A stretch of DNA of 64,000 bases from CAZJUP01 sp964549275 (GTDB lineage Bacteria > Fidelibacterota > Marinisomatia > Marinisomatales > TCS55). The position numbers and the translations under genes were made by a program. The first letter of the stretch is position 1; every line of letters starts with the position of its first letter. The stretch spans positions 1 to 64,000 of the forward strand of contig CAZJUP010000003.1 of NCBI GenBank assembly GCA_964549275.1, written 5' to 3'. Positions 61,600 to 64,000 of the stretch are shown one piece after another. Under the pieces are notes generated by a model. The model was not told the origin of the DNA, did no database searches, and saw nothing but the letters and a program-made list of their open reading frames with translations.

Positions 61600-63363
61600 T
61601 CAGGAATTTTTATGGGGTTTAATTTGAATACCCAATTCATCCAGTTGCTCTTTTGAAACAGAGCTCGGTGATTCATCCATTAGTGAAGCGGCAGAAGTAG
61701 TTTTTGGAAAGGCGATGACATCCCGAATATTGTCCGTTCCGGCAAGAATCATTACCAAGCGATCAAATCCGTAAGCGATACCGCCATGGGGAGGAGCTCC
61801 AAAAGTTAAGGCATCCAATAAAAACCCGAATTTTAAGCGAGCTTCTTTTGAACTTATATCCAATAAGTCAAAAACTTTTTGTTGAATATCCTTCTGGTGG
61901 ATACGAATAGAACCCCCTGCAATTTCATACCCGTTAAGTACCAAATCATATCCCCTGCTCAATACGGAACTGGCATCTGATTCCAAATGATGAACTTGAT
62001 CCAGCTTCGGTGAGGTAAAAGGATGGTGCATAGCAGTATACCGATTGGTGTCCTTGTCCCATTCAAACATGGGAAAGTCTACAACCCAAAGCGGTTTGTA
62101 TAGTGACGAATCAACAAGATTTTCCCTGCGGGCAACTTCCACACGCAATGCTCCTAAAGCTGATTGAGCCACATCCTTGTTATCTCCAATCATAAAAAGA
62201 ATATCCCCGTCTTCAAGCTCCAAATTCGTGATAATCTGTTTTTGAAGATCGTCCGGAAAAAATTTCGATATTCCACCCAACAATTTCTGATTTTCTGCTT
62301 TCATCCAGGCCAAGCCTTTTGCTTTGTATTTTTTTACAAAATCAGTAAATCCATCAATCTCTTTTCTGGAATATTTTGATCCACCTTTAACAACAAGTCC
62401 CTTCACCATTTCCGCGGATTTGAATGCATTAAATTCAGAATTATCTGTAAAGGATTTTACATTCTGTAATTCCATATTAAATCTTAAATCCGGTTTGTCA
62501 GATCCAAACCTATCCATAGCTTCAGCAAAAGTCATTCTCGGAAATACTTCAGGCAGTTCAACATCGATAACTTCTTTAAATATTGTTCGGGTTAATCCCT
62601 CGCACACGGCCCAAATATCTTCTTCATCTATAAAACTCATTTCAATATCAATTTGAGTAAATTCCGGTTGACGATCAGCACGAAGGTCTTCATCTCGAAA
62701 GCATTTTACTATTTGGAAATACCGGTCATAACCGGAAATCATAAGAAGTTGTTTATAGGTTTGAGGAGATTGTGGAAGAGCATAGAATTTCCCTTGATGA
62801 ATCCGGCTTGGGACTAAATAATCCCGGGCACCTTCAGGTGTAGATTTCATTAAAACCGGTGTTTCGACTTCCATAAATTTTTCATGGGATAGATATTGCC
62901 TTGCAGATTGATATGCCCTGTGGCGAATAGAAAGATTTTTTTGCAGGTCTTCAGTTCTTAATTCGAGATAACGGTATTTTAACCGCACATCTTCTTCCGC
63001 ACTGTTCCTGTCCGTAATCATAAAAGGTAGTGGTGCGGATTCGTTTAACAATTCCATTTCAGAAACGATAACCTCAATATCTCCGGTTTTCATCTTTGGA
63101 TTAACTGCATTGAGATCCCGTTCCTTTACAATACCCGTTATGGAAAGCACATCTTCCATTGATAACTTTTTTACGGCTTCAAAATCGCCAGAATAGGATT
63201 CAGTGTTAAATACAATCTGTGTTTTCCCGTACCGATCTCTCAAATCCACAAATATCACCTGACCATGAAGGCGGACGGTATTCACCCATCCATTGAGAGC
63301 TACAGTAGTGTGTACATCAGACTTTCTCAATTCTCCGCAAGTATGTGTTCGTTTTATATTCAT
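61600..63363 (-). CDS. aspS: Aspartyl-tRNA synthetase
   Basis: 587 residues from ATG at 63363, which gives the standard N-terminus MNIKRTHTCGELRKSDV (the frame opens at 63414). It has the OB-fold anticodon domain, class II motif 2 with FRDEDLRADRQPEFTQIDIEMSF, a bacterial GAD insertion domain, and motif 3 with GGIAYGFDRLVMIL. It charges tRNA-Asp, or Asp and Asn if the cell lacks AsnRS. Confidence 0.97.
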   Translation of the reverse strand: MNIKRTHTCGELRKSDVHTTVALNGWVNTVRLHGQVIFVDLRDRYGKTQIVFNTESYSGDFEAVKKLSMEDVLSITGIVKERDLNAVNPKMKTGDIEVIVSEMELLNESAPLPFMITDRNSAEEDVRLKYRYLELRTEDLQKNLSIRHRAYQSARQYLSHEKFMEVETPVLMKSTPEGARDYLVPSRIHQGKFYALPQSPQTYKQLLMISGYDRYFQIVKCFRDEDLRADRQPEFTQIDIEMSFIDEEDIWAVCEGLTRTIFKEVIDVELPEVFPRMTFAEAMDRFGSDKPDLRFNMELQNVKSFTDNSEFNAFKSAEMVKGLVVKGGSKYSRKEIDGFTDFVKKYKAKGLAWMKAENQKLLGGISKFFPDDLQKQIITNLELEDGDILFMIGDNKDVAQSALGALRVEVARRENLVDSSLYKPLWVVDFPMFEWDKDTNRYTAMHHPFTSPKLDQVHHLESDASSVLSRGYDLVLNGYEIAGGSIRIHQKDIQQKVFDLLDISSKEARLKFGFLLDALTFGAPPHGGIAYGFDRLVMILAGTDNIRDVIAFPKTTSAASLMDESPSSVSKEQLDELGIQIKPHKNS

Positions 63364-63401
63364 AATTTGTTTAGGAAAGTTACTCCGATTCACCTCAAAC
63401 A

Positions 63402-63427
63402 AAAAACGCCGCAATCACGGCGTTTTT
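63402..63427. terminator. Rho-independent terminator between atpC and aspS
   Basis: AAAAACGCCG pairs with CGGCGTTTTT around CAATCA. It ends the atp operon on the minus strand, 27 bases after atpC. Confidence 0.9.
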
Positions 63428-63453
63428 GGAAAAATTTTCTAAAAATGTATCAA

Positions 63454-63852
63454 TTACCGTTTTGATATTTTCAATCGATTCATGGCTCTTAAGAGAGATA
63501 AATCTGCCCGGACAGCATCTAAACTGGAATCCCTTTCAGATAATCGGGATTTTGCCCTTTCTACTGATGATTCAGCTCTATTTTTATCAATTTCTTCTGA
63601 TCGCTCTATAGTTTCAATAAGAATTTTAACTTTGTCTTTTCCCACTTCTGCAAATCCACCACTTGTTGCAAAATAGGACTCAGTGTTCCCTTTGGTAATC
63701 TTTATTTCTCCAACGGTCAAAGCTAACAACGCCTCCCGATGACCTGTAAGGATACCGAAACTGCCATCAGTGCCAGGGCATCGGATATAAGAAACTTCTC
63801 CTTCATCCAAAACTCTAGTTGGGGTAACAATTTCTAAATGAAAAGTACTCAT
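63454..63852 (-). CDS. atpC: ATP synthase epsilon subunit
   Basis: A 132-residue F1 subunit: N-terminal beta sandwich (FHLEIVTPTRVLDEGEV, then GSFGILTGHREALLALTVG) and a C-terminal helical hairpin. It inhibits ATP hydrolysis in F1. It is the last gene of the atp operon, 6 bases after atpD. Confidence 0.95.
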   Translation of the reverse strand: MSTFHLEIVTPTRVLDEGEVSYIRCPGTDGSFGILTGHREALLALTVGEIKITKGNTESYFATSGGFAEVGKDKVKILIETIERSEEIDKNRAESSVERAKSRLSERDSSLDAVRADLSLLRAMNRLKISKR

Positions 63853-63858
63853 GAGTTT

Positions 63859-64000
63859 TTATGCTGCCATTTTCTTTCCGTTCTCGATAGCTTCATCAAT
63901 GGTCCCCACATAAGCAAATGCATTTTCAGGGAGGTCATCTACTTCTCCTTTAAGAATAGCTTCGAAACCATCTACCGTATCTTCCAGAGAAACATACCGA
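63859..64000 (-). CDS. atpD: ATP synthase beta subunit, C-terminal end (partial)
   Basis: The last 46 codons of atpD, cut by the window edge. The residues RYVSLEDTVDGFEAILKGE and DLPENAFAYVGTIDEAIEN are the typical C-terminus. TAA is at 63861-63859. The catalytic part lies outside the window. Confidence 0.93.
   Translation of the reverse strand, partial: RYVSLEDTVDGFEAILKGEVDDLPENAFAYVGTIDEAIENGKKMAA

Noticed and set aside
1..64000. CRISPR arrays, prophage, integrases, rRNA
   Set aside because: No regularly spaced direct repeats, phage structural genes, integrase or rRNA signatures were seen on either strand.

Overview
The window is an AT-rich chromosomal segment of a Gram-negative, aerobically respiring bacterium. 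Evidence for the cell type is a TonB-dependent receptor with an N-terminal carboxypeptidase-regulatory-like domain, lipoproteins, Rieske/cytochrome b genes, two heme-copper oxidases, and MATE and EamA transporters. The receptor style, the DUF6132/DUF302 genes and the cox gene content resemble the Bacteroidota/Marinimicrobia (SAR406)-type lineages. That placement is inference from protein style, not from a marker-gene tree.

Layout. 1-3.6 kb is a scar region: an HTH-PAS regulator, an in-frame chimera of an AGCS symporter N-terminus with a metallo-beta-lactamase C-terminus, a 5'-truncated Rossmann-like gene, and a decayed IS256-type transposase. 3.6-9.8 kb is a probable sulfate-ester catabolic operon: alkylsulfatase-like lipoprotein, ChoD-like GMC oxidoreductase, TonB receptor. 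10-11.6 kb holds PhhB and a MATE exporter. 11.7-14.9 kb is a tightly overlapping redox operon: thioredoxin, ECF sigma, anti-sigma, NifX-like, DUF1858, membrane rhodanese, DUF6132, DUF302, a short membrane protein with an in-frame UGA followed by a SECIS-like hairpin (candidate selenoprotein), and FmdB. 15-18.5 kb encodes a GAF/HD-GYP phosphodiesterase and an SLC13 permease. 18.8-23.4 kb is one 1519-residue fusion of an AMP-forming acyl-CoA synthetase, a long middle region and a GNAT domain.

23.4-44.4 kb is a respiratory island of about 21 kb. Oxidase A has heme A/O synthesis and SCO assembly genes behind an Rrf2 regulator, with a divergent Crp/Fnr regulator and a perfect FNR-type box between the two. 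Oxidase B has a different gene order, and its subunit I appears to start at ATT. There is also a cupredoxin, an exported Cys/Lys-rich protein, and a bc-type complex made of Rieske, split cytochrome b, a membrane-anchored octaheme cytochrome c and a HEAT protein. Oxidase B subunit II and the octaheme cytochrome end in nearly the same acidic tail (DWGDED-F/W), and oxidase A subunit II has a related one.

44.4-64 kb is mostly housekeeping: tRNA-Leu(UAG), a PLP sulfur-amino-acid enzyme, SecA, NusB, leucine dehydrogenase, acyl-CoA dehydrogenase, thiolase, PhoH, a TatT-like lipoprotein, a YtfI/YtfJ-like pair, a CBS protein, an EamA-to-YbaK operon, AspS, and the end of the ATP synthase operon (AtpD partial, AtpC).

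The strongest candidates for something undescribed are the redox operon with its possible selenoprotein, the shared acidic tail linking oxidase subunit II with the octaheme cytochrome, and the acyl-CoA synthetase/GNAT fusion.
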